From: Chelydra serpentina | Lineage: Eukaryota > Chordata > Testudines > Chelydridae | Length of the DNA: 64,000 nt | Reading direction: 5' to 3' | Assembly: GCA_037349315.1 (NCBI GenBank) | Contig: JBAIAC010000007.1 | Coordinates: forward strand, 8,618,001 to 8,682,000 | In this document: piece after piece, positions 10,095 through 22,300 of the stretch | Position numbering within the stretch: position 1 is the stretch's first letter | How the letters are laid out: the number at the start of each line of letters is the position of its first letter | Notes under the pieces: generated by a model | The model's input: only the letters and a program-made list of their open reading frames with translations | Database searches by the model: none | Told to the model about the DNA's origin: nothing | Made by a program: the position numbers and the translations under genes

Positions 10095-11215
10095 CCCTGG
10101 TAGTGTCCAGACTTGGCATCCCAACTATACATATAAAATGATGGGGTCTAAATTAGCGGTTACCACTCAAGAAAGAGATCCTGGAGTCATTATGGATAGT
10201 TCTCTGAAAACATCCACTCACTGTGCAGCGGCAGTCAAAAAAACCCAGTGTTTTGGAAATCATTAAGGAAGGGATAGATAATAAAAGACAGAAAATACCA
10301 TATTGCCTCTATACAAATCCATGGTACACCCACATCTTGAATAGTGTGTGCAGAGGTGGTCGCCCCATCTCAAAAATGATATATTGGACTTGGAAAAGGT
10401 TCAGAAAAGGACAACAAAAATGACTAGGGGTATGGAACGGCTTCCGTACTAAGAGAGATTAATAAGACTGGGACTTTTCATCTTGGAAAAGAGACGGCTA
10501 AGAGGAGATATGGTTGAGGGCTATAAAATCATGACTGGTGTGGAGAAAGTAAATAAGGAAGCAGGGCTGTCTCTACCCTTTTTGCCGCCCCAGGCAGCAT
10601 GCCGAATTGCCGCCGCGGGCGGCTGAAGATAGAAGCTGCTGCTGAATTGCCGCCGTGGGCGGCTGAAGAGAGAGGCTGCCGCAGAATTTCCGCCGCCGCG
10701 GAAACGTCTAATGTGTGTGCCTAATGGCACACGGACTGCCGCCCCTTGCAGATTGCCGCCCCAAGCACCTGCTTGGAACGCTGGTGCCTGGAGCCAACCC
10801 TGTAAGTAAGTGTTATTTACTCCTTCTCATAACACAATAACTAGGTTTAGGCAGCAGGTTTAAAACAAACAAAAGGAAGTATTTTTTCACACAACGCACA
10901 GTCAACCTGTAGAACTCCTTGCCGGAGGATGTTGTGAAGGCTAAGACTAAAACAGGGTTCAAAAAAGAACCAGATAAATTCATGGAGGACAGGTCCATCA
11001 ATGGCTATTAGCCAGGATGGGCAGGAAGGGTGTCCCTAGCCTCTGTTTGCCAGAAGCCGTGAATAAGCGACAGGGAATGGATCACTTGATGATTATCTGT
11101 TCTGTTCATTCCTTCTGGGGCACCTGGCACTGGCCACTGTTGGAAGACAGGATACTGGGCTAGATGGACCCTTGGTCTGACCCAGTAGGGCCATTCTTAT
11201 GTTCTTATTGCTAAA
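10095..11215 (+). pseudogene. CR1 LINE 3' part: ORF2 C-terminus and 3' UTR
   Basis: The plus strand encodes the C-terminal CR1 ORF2 region (MMGSKLAVTTQERDPGV near 10137) with frameshifts, then the AGNRQ-type region, then a 3' UTR ending in GGGCTAGATGGACCCTTGGT at about 11159-11178 and nearby bases. The copy is 5'-truncated, as is usual for CR1. It is interrupted at 10562-10802 by a hAT MITE; removing that insert and one target duplication leaves a continuous CR1 sequence across the join. Confidence 0.85.
10562..10802. mobile_element. hAT-type MITE nested in CR1
   Basis: This GC-rich 241-bp element has ends CAGGGCTGTCTCTACC and CTGGAGCCAACCCTG. The flanks TAAGGAAG (10554-10561) and TAAGTAAG (10803-10810) are an 8-bp target duplication with one mismatch. 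It contains two copies of a GAATTGCCGCCG...GGGCGGCTGAAGA unit. It has no transposase and is younger than the CR1 it splits. Confidence 0.88.
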
Positions 11216-14200
11216 TTTCAGGACACAGATTCTCTAAACACTAGCTCCTTTTCTACTTCTGCACTGATATCATACTTTGGTGTTTAATCTCCAGTGAAAG
11301 AGGACTGGTGCAATAAACTTTATAATCAAGTCTTCACTGGTGACATTGCAAATGCTGAACAGTTAGAATTCAGTTGAATACCTTGGTTTTGTGCAAAGGG
11401 TTTAGGGAACTGTATATCTTTTCGTTATTGAACTATGCTCCTGTTCAGAGCACTGGATGAACCCTAAATAAATTGCTTTGTGGAGAGCCGAAGTAATGGC
11501 AAAAAAAAAAAAAAAAAGTATAACAAAGGAAACTTGAGATCGAGGTCAGAAAATGCAGCTGCCCTATAAAACTAGTATTATTTGCAGAATAACACATTCT
11601 TCCGTAAGGGTCTTAAAAGTCAACTTATATAGGAAAAAATTGATACTAATGTCTGACAGAGTTGCTGAACCCATACAGCAGTTAAACACAAATCCAGTGT
11701 GTGTGTGATGATTTACAATGCCTAAGCTGTTGGAGCAAGCTCGCCAATGTAAGTAGGCTATCAGCAGGCAATGGAATTGGGCCAAAAATAGCTCCTGGGT
11801 AAGCAGGTGCAATTCCATTGACCAGGGTAAATTAGGCTCAGAATTGGTAGAATCATGATCAGATAAACGAAACATGCTAGAATAAATCCTACATTAGGGT
11901 GGGTCACCATTTATTCAGTCAGAAGATTGCCAGTGCTTCTATCTAATGAAATATGGCTGTCTGTTTTTCCTCCTTGCTGTCAGAGGATAAGGATCAGGCA
12001 CTGTGGTTAAAGCAAACTCTGGTTCAACAGATAATGGTCCATGGCTTTGGGACTAACAGGATATGACTGTAGGTCATTGTCTTTATCAACACCTTGCTGT
12101 TCCCTTAATACATAGAGTACTGAGTACTGTACTGTATGTAAAGGTTGGAAAGCCAAAAATTTAATAGAGTAACTTTTAAGAAAAATATCTGTAGGTGAAG
12201 TCCATAGGGTACTTTCTGTTCCACCTACCTGTCTCCCAAAACAAGCACTTCAAGGCAAATTTTCTCTTTAACAACATGAGAGCCACTCGTGTGCATATGT
12301 TACAAGTCTACGTCTGCATATATACAGACATCATTGGTCATGAGTATGTCTAGAACCCTCAACCTTCCACACCAAAAGCCCCTTTGAGCTAAAGGAGTAA
12401 CTCTTAGCCATAAATATGTAGTTGGTTCTTTCAAATGATTCTTTCAAAATCTCCCCCCACAACCAGTTCTAGTTTTGAGAATCTGGCTCATAGTCTTTAA
12501 TGTAGCTAGAATAGAAAGAACAATTACTCTTCAAAGGACACAAGTGGGGTGGCATAAAGGATACATTTTGGACAACTTTGCAGCTAAGTGCAAAAATTGC
12601 CATGGAAAAGCATTTACATACAAAGGACTCGCATGTTCAGGGCTGGGGGTTTCACTCATTCACTAAGGTCTAATTGCCAACCTTACTCATGATTTAGAGT
12701 TGGTCTGGAATTTTTCTACAAAACATTTTTTGGTCCAAAAATGCCTATTCATCAAAAGCAAAGCATTTTGTAGAAACATATTGGTTCTGACTATCCTTTC
12801 ATCAAGAAGGTTTCCCAGGTCCAGGATAGAATTTCTGGTCAAAAGCAGAGACACACATTCAGAGCATGAATCTCTATCACCCAGTTTGCAGTCAAGTGCA
12901 CAAACTGTTACGCTATCAGTCCTTCTGGGGTGGCTCTTCTTTCTCTCACATACAAGGTTTCAGTTGTGTTCTGATGAGAAATGGGAAAAGTTTTTGAAGT
13001 CTCGAAAATTTTCATGGGACAGAAAAACCATATCCTGCCCAGCTGTTCTCACGATGAGGAGTACTATATTCCCAGTGATATCCGTGGCACTATTTGAGCA
13101 GTAAGGTACTCCTCAGCGCCAGGAAAAGTGCCAGAATCGGGCCCTATGACAAAGGCACAATTGGCCATGACCATAGCTGCAGTGAAATGGTAATAGCGAA
13201 ACAAATGGCCTAGTAAGATTTTGTATATTCCAGTTGTTCTTAGTCATGCCAACTTTGTCCCTCGTTCTCAAATGAGATTCTCAAATCCCTTTATAAATTT
13301 AAAGGACCTGGTAAATGTAAGTAATTAAAAAGAAATTAAATTGATGTTAAAAATGAATTTCTCACAATACTACCGTATATAATTATCAAATATAAAAGCA
13401 CTCTGGGCTAGAAAATGTACTTTGTGAGGTGGAATGAGTGGTATTTTCATTCAATACTCAGTACTGTGAGAGTGGATACTGGTGTGATTCCACTTCTCAG
13501 AATACCAGGAGACTGAACGACAGCAGGTGAATAAGGGAAGAGTTATTTTTGGAAACAAATTGCCAAATGAAAAACAGAGAACCATATCCTCAGCTGGTGC
13601 AAATCCCCAGAGCAGAACTGACTGTAACAGAGCTATGCCAATTTACATCGGCTGAGGCTTTGGCCCTAAACTTCAGTTTTCCATAATTGTCCTTCATTTG
13701 GATTTGCTTTGTGCGAGCAAAGTTTTGTTCATAACTGATCATTATAAATGGATTTCAGACCTATAGCTAGATCTCATCTTGTAATGAAACAAAATTCATG
13801 TGGACAGAAGCAGAAGTCAAAGATGCCCTGGTTTTGCTCAGCCAGTTTGATATTTGGTTCTCCCAATTCTGCTGCCTTTGCTCCCCAGGGTGCTGAGAAA
13901 ACAGTTCTGGGGGAGATGGGAACAAGTATCTCTGCACCAACACATCAGGGGTTCCAATCCCTGTATCTAGAAATGAGGCCACACATCCTGACAAAAACTG
14001 CAGCTGCTACTTAACGCGTCACCCCATCTCCTTAGTAATACAGGTTGCCTCAATGATACAGAGTGCACATCTGGCTCACTGACCTCCTGACCTTCTGTCC
14101 AAAGCCCTCCATTAGATTGGCCCTAAAAGAGAACACCTCTCCCTCTGAGACATGCCACAACAGCTGTGTTCCCCTGGAATAAATTAACCTCATCACCCAA

Positions 14201-14700
14201 TGGAGGAAGCTCATGAGTGTGGGACACGGAACTTTCAAAGGAGCTGGTGCCACACTATGCAACTCAGCACTGGAATGACACCCATCCTCAATGCATTCAC
14301 AACTAAATAAAAAACCCATGTCTCTGACATGGCTCTCCCTCTGTGCATTCTCTGCCCACCAGTACGCGCACTCAGACAAGCACACCCAACGCTATACATG
14401 AATAAAGATTTCTCCTGCCGATTGGGAAGGAAGGATGGAAAAAGTTATTTCTATTTTTAAACATTTGGGAGGTGCTCAGACAGTAATGTGACAGAGCTTG
14501 TATACTAACCTAAACAGATCCAGGGAGAAGGATTACTGTGACCGTCAGCCTGACTTTAGAATTTCCTAAACTTCAAATCTAGTTATTATCTCTGGAAGCA
14601 CGGCCCTTAAGTAGTCAACAAGTTAAACATTTGTCAGCAGCTGGATAACTTCCATGTGTGGTTATTTCTTCAACCAACACTCTAGAAAAACCTAGACATA
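11216..14700. other. Intergenic, mostly unique
   Basis: No gene was recognised. It contains a 17-A run at 11501-11517 and an AT-rich dispersed repeat at 12700-13060. The rest is unique-looking AT-rich DNA. Confidence 0.4.
12700..13060. repeat. AT-rich dispersed repeat, copy 1
   Basis: Words such as AAAATTTTCATGGGACAGAA and repeated TTTTGAA/CAAAA blocks recur at 29050-29500 and 40190-40720. The three are read as degraded copies of one unidentified family. No coding capacity was seen. Confidence 0.4.
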
Positions 14701-14701
14701 G

Positions 14702-14990
14702 GCCAGGTCTACACTAGAGGCGGGGGTCGATGTAAGGTACGCAACTTCAGCTACATGAATAACATAGTTGAAATCGACGTACCTCGCTCAACTTACCACA
14801 CCATGAGGACGCCGCAATGTCAACTGCTGCCGCTCCCCTGTCGACGCCGCATCCGCCTCTTGCCGGGGTGCATTACCGGAGTCGACAGCAGAGCGATCGG
14901 GGATTGATTTATTGTGTTTACACTAGACTCGAAAATCGATCCCCAAAAGATCGACCGCTACCCGCTGATCCGGCGGGTAGTGAAGACGTA
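14702..14990. mobile_element. MITE with CAGGTCTACACT end
   Basis: The left end reads CCAGGTCTACACTAG and the right end GGGTAGTGAAGACGTACAT. The interior is rich in GTCGA, ATCGAT and CGAC words also seen at 38834-39041 and 57188-57472. No target duplication was resolved. Confidence 0.6.
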
Positions 14991-15980
14991 CATAGTGACA
15001 GACCAGAGGAAGCATTTTCTGTCACACTGGCTTGATGTGTGCCGTTTGGGGATGATCTTCAGCTGGGGTAAGTCAGTGTAGTTCCATTAAGGACAGAGTT
15101 GTGCCAGTTCGCACCAGCTGAGGAGCTAGCTAGCCCTCTGCATTTTTATTTTTGGCCTCATTTAGTCTTATTTGTTGATAGACTGTTCTAGCCTAGTCAC
15201 TGTGCTGGTCTAGTTTGCTAAACCTCTAGGAATTCTATGTTTGGCTAGGTATTCAATTTTATTTTCCCATTAGTGGAAGGTAACTGCTTTCAAATGAATA
15301 TTAGAAGAACATTAAAGGTTCAGCTATCCCTAATCTTTATGGATTCAGCCCAGTTGAAAACATATCCTTTGGTTTATCCTATGAGCTGAGAGCTATCTGT
15401 TTGAGGGACTTAGTCCAAAGATACAGTATAAAGCAGATAGTTTGGCTAAGCTGATTTCTGCCGCACAAATGGGTCTAAAGCACATCATGTCCAGGATTAT
15501 CTTTATACTTGTGGTTAAATTTGACAGAATTCAAGCGTTCTCCATTTATTTCAGGGTATAGACTGCACAGTGGTTGGTATATAGAAGAGTTTTTTATCTC
15601 AGTACCGATCATTTACATTTTCATTCTTCTGTAGCTCACTCAAGAAGAAAGTTAAGATTTCAGCAGCTTATCTCACACTGCGGGGGAACAAAGGAAACCT
15701 CATTCGTTCAGGTATTTGTATATCAGGTTTATAAAAACTGAGGGATTATGGCTGCCCAGTTTGATCCAGTGACAAACTCTACATGGAATGAGATCCTAGC
15801 TAGACTGAGTCGAGAGTGAGAGTGCAACATAAAATGTATTTTACCTTTTAGACGGAGCCCTGAGAAGTATTATAAAAATAATGACTGAGCCTTGGAAAAG
15901 AGCACAGTTGCTCACACAGCTCTGACAACCCAGACATGTGTTTGCTGGAGGTGTTCTCTCTGCTTTGAAAGGATGATCTC
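14991..15980. other. Intergenic, no gene seen
   Basis: Unique-looking sequence. 15055-15130 contains a short recurrent module (TTAAGGACAGAGTTGTGCC...GCACCAGCTGAGG) of a kind that appears several times in the window. Confidence 0.35.
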
Positions 15981-16130
15981 CGGTGCTTAATTTGTAATGA
16001 AAGAGGTGCTGGGGCTCTAGCATTAGATATTGGGGTTCAAGCAATTTTTTTTACATTCATAACTGATGCGGCAAGCCCAGAAGTACTGGGGCTATGAAGT
16101 GGCAAGCGCTGGCACAAATTAAGCAACGAT
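15981..16130. mobile_element. hAT-type MITE, TGCTTAATTTG ends
   Basis: The 150-bp element has inverted ends TGCTTAATTTG and CAAATTAAGCA. The flanks ATGATCTC (15973-15980) and ATGAGCTC (16131-16138) match at 7 of 8 positions, the hAT duplication length. A second member lies at 47564-47701. It is non-coding. Confidence 0.8.
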
Positions 16131-16701
16131 GAGCTCTAGAAAACAATTTTCTTCCTTTAGGATTAGTTCTCCTACTTGGCAAAGGAAGCAAAAATATATC
16201 TGCCGGTTAGGTCAGTAATATTTCAATTGAGCAATATCATTAACACGATGCTCAAAATGTTCACACTTTGGATGCCTGAAGTTAATCCATACTTAGGCAT
16301 TTAAAAAGTGGTCCAATTTTCAGAGCTGCTGAGTAGTCAGTGAGAGAGCCAAAGGGTGTGACAAACAGATGTGCAATCTCACAGGCTTTTACTGCTGCTG
16401 GGCAGCGAAATACAAACAGTGGCCAGAAATGATCTCTTCCATCTACAACTAAGCATGAGACCATGCTCATAGCTGTCAAATGAGTACATAGCCAGAGTGA
16501 CCTACACTCTCCTCACCTCCAGACTGCGATACTGCAATGCACTCTGCACCTAGGGGTTGATGACAAAGGCCGAACAAAAGTTCAAGAGAATAACTTGCAG
16601 TATATGATACCCTTCATTGTGAGTAAGGATGGCAGAATCAGGGCCTGAGAGAAATTCTCCACTATTGCTGCTGAGAAGTAGTAGGGCTCACTAAGATGCA
16701 T
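16131..16701. other. Intergenic, no gene seen
   Basis: No coding sequence or recognisable repeat was found up to the target duplication of the next element (16702-16713). Confidence 0.35.
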
Positions 16702-16713
16702 CTCTTTTGTAGT

Positions 16714-16988
16714 AGCGACAAAGGGTCCTGTGGCACCTTATAGACTAACAGAGGTATTGGAGCATAAGCTTTCGTGGGTGAATACCCACTTCTTTGGATG
16801 CAAGCAGTGGAAATGGGACATTTCCACTGCTTGCATCCGAAGAAGTGGGTATTCACCCACGAAAGCTTATGCTCGAAGTGGGTATTCACCCACGAAAGCT
16901 TATGCTCCAATACCTCTGTTAGTCTATAAGGTGCCACAGGACCCTTTGTCGCTTCTACAAATCCAGACTAACACAGCTACCCCTCTGA
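16714..16988 (+). mobile_element. Penelope-like fold-back element, copy 2
   Basis: Two near-perfect inverted arms, 16714-16815 and 16819-16953, are separated by only 3 bases. The right arm contains a 33-bp tandem duplication (16842-16874 and 16875-16907). Beyond the paired region only the right end carries an extra terminal segment, finishing CTACCCCTCTGA. The whole is flanked by a perfect 12-bp direct repeat, CTCTTTTGTAGT, at 16702-16713 and 16989-17000. Its sequence is clearly related to the arms at 379-484 and 2897-3115. Variable long duplications and a one-sided extension indicate retrotransposition rather than cut-and-paste. Confidence 0.75.
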
Positions 16989-17000
16989 CTCTTTTGTAGT

Positions 17001-18147
17001 GTTCATGAAGAGGGGAGTGGCAGTAACTCACCTATTAGAAGAAACAAAAGTAGTAGAACATTCCTACATTGCTGTCCTTTAAATGACAATCCTAACCGTC
17101 TTGTCTAGGTCAGTGCTTTTATTCCAGTAGGTCTGCTGCGGCCACTGTTTCCCCTTTGTCTGATTTGTAATCACAGCAGATACTTCTCTCTGGCTCCCTG
17201 GGTTCAATTATTCTGGGTGCATGTGCGCGCACACACATTTGTGCTTTGCACGGTACATTTCTTATTGATATCTTTTGTAGGATACACCGTTCACCCCTTA
17301 ATTTGACAGCAAGTGACTGTTATACACGTTCATTCTGGCTTGGAATGAAAACCAGAGCCTTGTACATCTATTACTGAATATCATCTATGTAATGCTGGGA
17401 AGGAACTTCACTTGTATTGCTATCAGACCACGTTTCTATTTTTCCTTCCCAGTTTCAGAAATGTTCGCAATGTCACTGAACGACTGCCTTTGTACTTGGC
17501 TCCTTGAAATGCCCACTTCACAACCCCACTTCTCCAGCAAAATGACAAAGCGGGTATCCCGATCCATCAAAGACGAGGTTGTAAATGTAGGTACTGCAGC
17601 TCCAACAGTAGAAGTTAAAAGCAGCATGGAATGGTATTGATTTAAAGTAACAAATGATGAAAGTGGAGGTTGGCAGAAGCCCTGCAACCCAGTGAGCATC
17701 GGCAGTGCATCTTCTGCAGTGCAGCTAGCCGAAGCTCAGCGTGTTAATTAGTTATGCCACCTCGCAGACCTAGCATTAAAAAGGACAAGGAGAGAGTTTT
17801 GCTTAGCTTTGTTACGTTTAGTTCAACTTACTAGCACAAAAGGGGTCACTGCCTCTCCAGAGTGGCCTAGTTCTTCTCCAAGGTACTATACAGCTGTACT
17901 GCACTATGTACAGTCCACAGACAAAGGCAGTCGCTTCCAGAATATTGTAGGATCAAAGAACTTCAATCTCGAGGACTAATTTGAATTTAAAATTTCAGTT
18001 GGACTTTGACAGCCAAGGCCCTGAAATACAGTAGCACACACACTCGCCAAAGCTAGATGGGGTTACTGTTTAAAAAGCAAGCCGGCAGTGAGGAAATGCA
18101 GGTTGGTGTTAAACCTCCCAAATGAAGCCCTGGTACAGCAAGGTTAA
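17001..18147. other. Intergenic, no gene seen
   Basis: Unique-looking sequence without a supported gene or repeat. Confidence 0.35.
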
Positions 18148-18322
18148 TCATAGAATATCAGGGTTGGAAAGGACCTTAGGAGGTCATCTAGTCCAACCCC
18201 CTGCTCAAAGCAGGACCAATCCCCAATTTTGCCCCAGATCCCTAAATGGCCCCTCAAGGATTGAACTCACAACCCTGGGTTTAGCAGGCCAATGCTGAAA
18301 CCACTGAGCTATCCCTCCCCCC
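18148..18322 (-). repeat. tRNA-derived SINE with CR1-type tail
   Basis: Read on the minus strand, the element starts with a tRNA-like head whose A box (TAGCTCAGTGG) and B box (GGTTGTGAGTTCAATCC) are those of an internal RNA polymerase III promoter. It ends in a CR1-like 3' tail (AACCCTGATATTCTATGA). The same tail sequence ends the CR1 copy at 18411-18682. This matches the Cry SINE type described from turtles, which borrows CR1 reverse transcriptase. Confidence 0.85.
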
Positions 18323-18410
18323 ATAGACTCCAGTACTCGGTACCATCAACCCCCTCATCATTTCTAATGTTTCCGGTTCCCTAAAAGTCATGAGACTGGC
18401 TTAATCACAA

Positions 18411-18682
18411 AACAGAACAAGGAGTAATGGTCTCAAGTTGCAGTGGGGGAGGTTTAGGTTGGATATTAGGAAAAACTATTTCACTAGGAGGGTGGTGAAG
18501 CACTGGAATGGGTTACCTAGGAAGGTGGTGGAATCTCCATCCTTAGAGATTTTTAATGCCCGACTTGACAAAGCCCTGGCTGGGATGATTTAGTTGGGGA
18601 TTAGATCCTGCTTTGAGGAGGGGGTTGGACTAGATGACCTCCTGAGGTCCCGTCCAACCCTGAGATTCTATAATTCTGTGAT
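18411..18682 (+). pseudogene. CR1 LINE 3' terminal fragment
   Basis: The plus strand contains the last part of ORF2 (AACAAGGAGTAATGGTCTCA onward), with disabling changes, and the CR1 3' UTR ending TTCTATAATTCTGTGATT. It is strongly 5'-truncated. It shares its terminal block with the neighbouring SINE. Confidence 0.85.
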
Positions 18683-18747
18683 TAAAAATAGTCTTAAAAA
18701 AAGAATAGTAAGATTCTTAAAATAATGCATTTACAAATATCATTGCA

Positions 18748-18813
18748 GAGCACCCACTAATTTTTCCCCATGGGTGCTCCAGCCCCGGAGCACCCACGGA
18801 GTCGGCACCGATG
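18748..18813 (-). mobile_element. Truncated CATAGGCGCC-family element
   Basis: The reverse complement of this block matches the start of the 36536-37000 element (AGTCGGC, GGAGCACCCAC and GGGTGCT words). Only one end is preserved, as GGCACCGATG at 18804-18813. Confidence 0.55.
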
Positions 18814-19320
18814 CATGTTGAGCAGCAGCAGCTGTGCTCCGGCGCTGTGTCTCATGGCAACGCCTGTCCCACGGCATCCAGCTCGGGCAGCCCGGGGGGT
18901 GCAGCGTGCTCGGGGCCGGCAGCCAGCAGCCAATGGCTGGGCGGCAGGTCAGAATTGAGGCCGTCCAGTGGCTCGCGGCCCCCCCCACTGCCCCTTCTCC
19001 TCGAGACCCCACCCTCGCACCGCTCCCTACCCCCAGTCCCTGCCCTCGCACTACCTTGGCCCTGCCTGCTCAATCTCTGCTCCCTTCCACCCTCCAGATG
19101 GCTTGCTGCTGCGGGAACGGATGCGGAGAGAGGTAAAAGTTGGCTAGCGGATCACGGGTTGATCCTGGCGCACGCGGATCCACATTTTTGTATCCGCACA
19201 GGGCTCTAGCTACGGGGGTAAAAATAGCAGCATAGATGTTCCCACTCAGCTGGAGTCCGGACTCTGAGGCCCGGTGAGGGTAAAAGGTCACATAGTGCGA
19301 GCCCCTCGGTTGACCCAGGC
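18814..19320. other. GC-rich block, no gene supported
   Basis: The block is GC- and CpG-rich, with overlapping open frames on both strands that look like composition effects. 19200-19320 contains MITE-like words. A CpG island is possible, but no exon or promoter was identified. Confidence 0.3.
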
Positions 19321-22300
19321 TCTGAGACTCACTGCCGCAGTGTTTGGGGTTTTTTTGTGCTGTAGAGTTTTAAGGCCGGTGAGCTCAGACAGCGATGCTG
19401 CAGGAGAGCGATGCTGATGGAGCTGCTAATGATACAAAAGTTGCTGTACTTCTGCCCATAAGAATGAGGTAAAAGCAGTTTGCTGCAAAAGCGTGAGACC
19501 GTCCGCATGTTCTGACAACATCAGAAAGAAACAAATGTACGTCCCGGGCTGCCTATTGTGAACGCTCATTTTCATGTGATTTCCTTAGAAAACGAAGCCA
19601 GTGATTCTCTAGGGCTTTGTAGGTAGGCTTTAAAAGTGGTATAAAAGAGAGAGAATGGCTGCTCCCAGATGATACCTCAGACACAGGCAATGCTTGGGAG
19701 ATGCGGCAAACAAAAGTGAGTACAAAGAAATGATACAAAGGGACAGGTGGGATAGAAATACGAGCTGGGAAGGAGACGAGGAGCAGTCTGCAGAAGTGCA
19801 AGCTAACTGGGGAATAATGATCCAAAACTTTTACAGCGAAGGAGACACTTTGAAAGCAGCAATGCTGAAAGAGACTAAGGTCATATCCAGCAAAGCACTT
19901 AAACTAGTGCATAATTTGAGTACATAATTTCAATGGGACTAATCATATGCCTCAAATTAAGAGTGTGCATCAGTGCTGTGATGGATCTGGGCCTTAATAG
20001 GTGAGTGTGGACCGTAACGTACCTATTTCTGTCACGGGATATTGTAACACCCAGCTAATATGATTTCGCTCTGCATATGCAGTCAAACCTCACACACCAA
20101 GGATAAGATTACCTTTGTCTATATGGAACTGATGACCAATGTATTACTCACTGATGTACTTCTGTTCCATGTGTATTTTGCAGCTACCATTAACAAAGTC
20201 TCAACTGACATTTTAAAAATAATTGAAAAATGAAGATCACGTAGGTGTCCTTTCCCCCTCCCCCGAACTGCTTATGAGATATCTAAGTAAGATATAACAA
20301 CCATATCTAACTCAGATTATAACCACCTTCACGTTATTTTAGTTTTACCTAAATTCTTTCAACTCTTTCTGTAAAACACATCAAAATTCATCTGCACAAA
20401 AGGATACAACATCAAAGAAGTCTTATGCATTAAATGTCAACATGCTTTATTCATTATGAATTACAGTCTATTTATATCTAACTTGACTTGAGCTAGGAAG
20501 ATCTAATTTCAGCATCTTTAAAGTGAGTTAATTTAGTTTTTAAGCAGGGAAATAAAAACTGTCCTATTAAGGTGATCATTACATTAAAGTAGAAGTTAGT
20601 GTCACTTTGCTTTTAATTGCATCCAATTTAAGACCATAACATAGGGGGAAATAGCATTCCACTGTTATTATAAAACTGTAAAAGGGGCAGCTCACCTGTA
20701 CCCATTTTGAAAAGCTTTTCTTTTTGTGCAAATTTAATTTAAATGATGGAAATTGAAAATACTCCTCTAAGACTGGTTGTCATGGTTATAAAATCCCCTA
20801 AGAAATTATGCACATCTGCCTCCACTGAGGGAACCATTCATGGCATGATTTAGCATGAAAAACTCAACCACTCACCCATTTTCAGATGTACTTATTATGT
20901 TACTTTATATTAACCCTCCCTCAAAAACAACCACCACCACCAACCACCACTCCTCTCTCACAGTTTCCACCAAATATACCATGGAGGGTAGTTAATCTTG
21001 ACAAGTTCTACCCTGGTTTTTTGTTTGTTTGTTTTGGGTGGTTTTGTTCATTTTTAAGGTGAATTATCTGGAAATTAATAGTCATACACAGACACACATG
21101 AATTGGAAAAGTGCATTTTCCTTCTCATCTTAGAGAGGCAGCCAGTGCCTCAGTTCCCTCTCACTGCATCTTGGTTTTCTTCTCCCTGCCAGAGTAGTTC
21201 AGTCCTGTGGCCAAAACGAACCCTTCCATCCCCTTCTGGGGTAAGGAAGAGTCTAACTGAACAGAAGTCCAAAACCTTCACCCCTTGGTGCTGAGGCTCA
21301 CAAAATGTCTTCTACTACATGAAAAACATACCTCTCCACAAGGTACACATTCCTCTGATTGTCTCTAAGCGTCCTCCCTCACCTTTTTCCATAACCCCTC
21401 TCATTTGGGAGCTCTGCTGCAATTGTTGGCCAGATCTCTCCCACATCTGATGAAAGAGATATTGTTATATAGTCTTGCCCCATTACCCAGCAGGCATAGC
21501 TATCAGTCTACATGTCCCCTGTCTCTGGGAACTACAACTCCCAGAATGCCTAGGTTCTGGGCGGCAAGACTGTGTGGGGCCAGGGCATGCCCTTTAAAGG
21601 AGCAACACACCTTGTTACAGAATTCTGTATTTTGTCTTGGAAGTCATCTCCTGAGACTTGTTTTTGTTTTATACATGGAGTAGATAGATTTGTGTGTAGC
21701 TTTTATGAAACACATGCAGCTCTGGAATGAGGTAACATTCTCTAGGTCTTAAAAGGAAAGAGATAGGAGAAGACGGCAACTAAGGGCCAGATCCTCATCT
21801 GGTGTAAATCAGCATAGCTCCTGACCCTACAAGACTCTAGTTTAACATAGTCCCAGAGCAAATTACAGATACAGAAAAATCTGGGATTCTAGATCACTCT
21901 ATTGGTTGTATACTTACCAGTGGTCAGATTGTTAACTGCTTGTGGGACGTCAGGGGTCTGCTCATGCCTATAACTGCTCTTCCTTTGAGAAAGGGGACCC
22001 AAATGCGGCTCTGAAAAAGTAACAAACAAGAAGGTTGATGCCTTGGCATGAATGAGGAGTTCAGCACTATGTCTCCCTCAAACAATCACTAGTTGAACCA
22101 TCTTGTAAGGCTTTGGATACCTTCATGCATAGATGAAGGCCCATGGGAAAGACTCACCTGACCTACTTTCAAACACAGTGATACTCTTTTCCGTATTCTG
22201 TTTTTAATAGACAATGAGTCCATTCCCTTCCCATATATCTTCTCACACGTGCATATTCCAAGATCCAAATGATAATCTGAATGGAAGAATAGAAGAAACT

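Noticed and set aside
11501..11517. A-run as the poly(A) tail of a processed pseudogene
   Set aside because: No upstream coding similarity or target duplication was found.
16706..16988. CRISPR-like array from repeated GTGGGTATTCACCCAC units
   Set aside because: The units are inverted arms and one tandem duplication of a eukaryotic element, with no regular spacers.
18814..19130. GC-rich block as a CpG-island promoter or exon
   Set aside because: No splice-supported frame or recognised protein was found, and it adjoins truncated mobile-element sequence.
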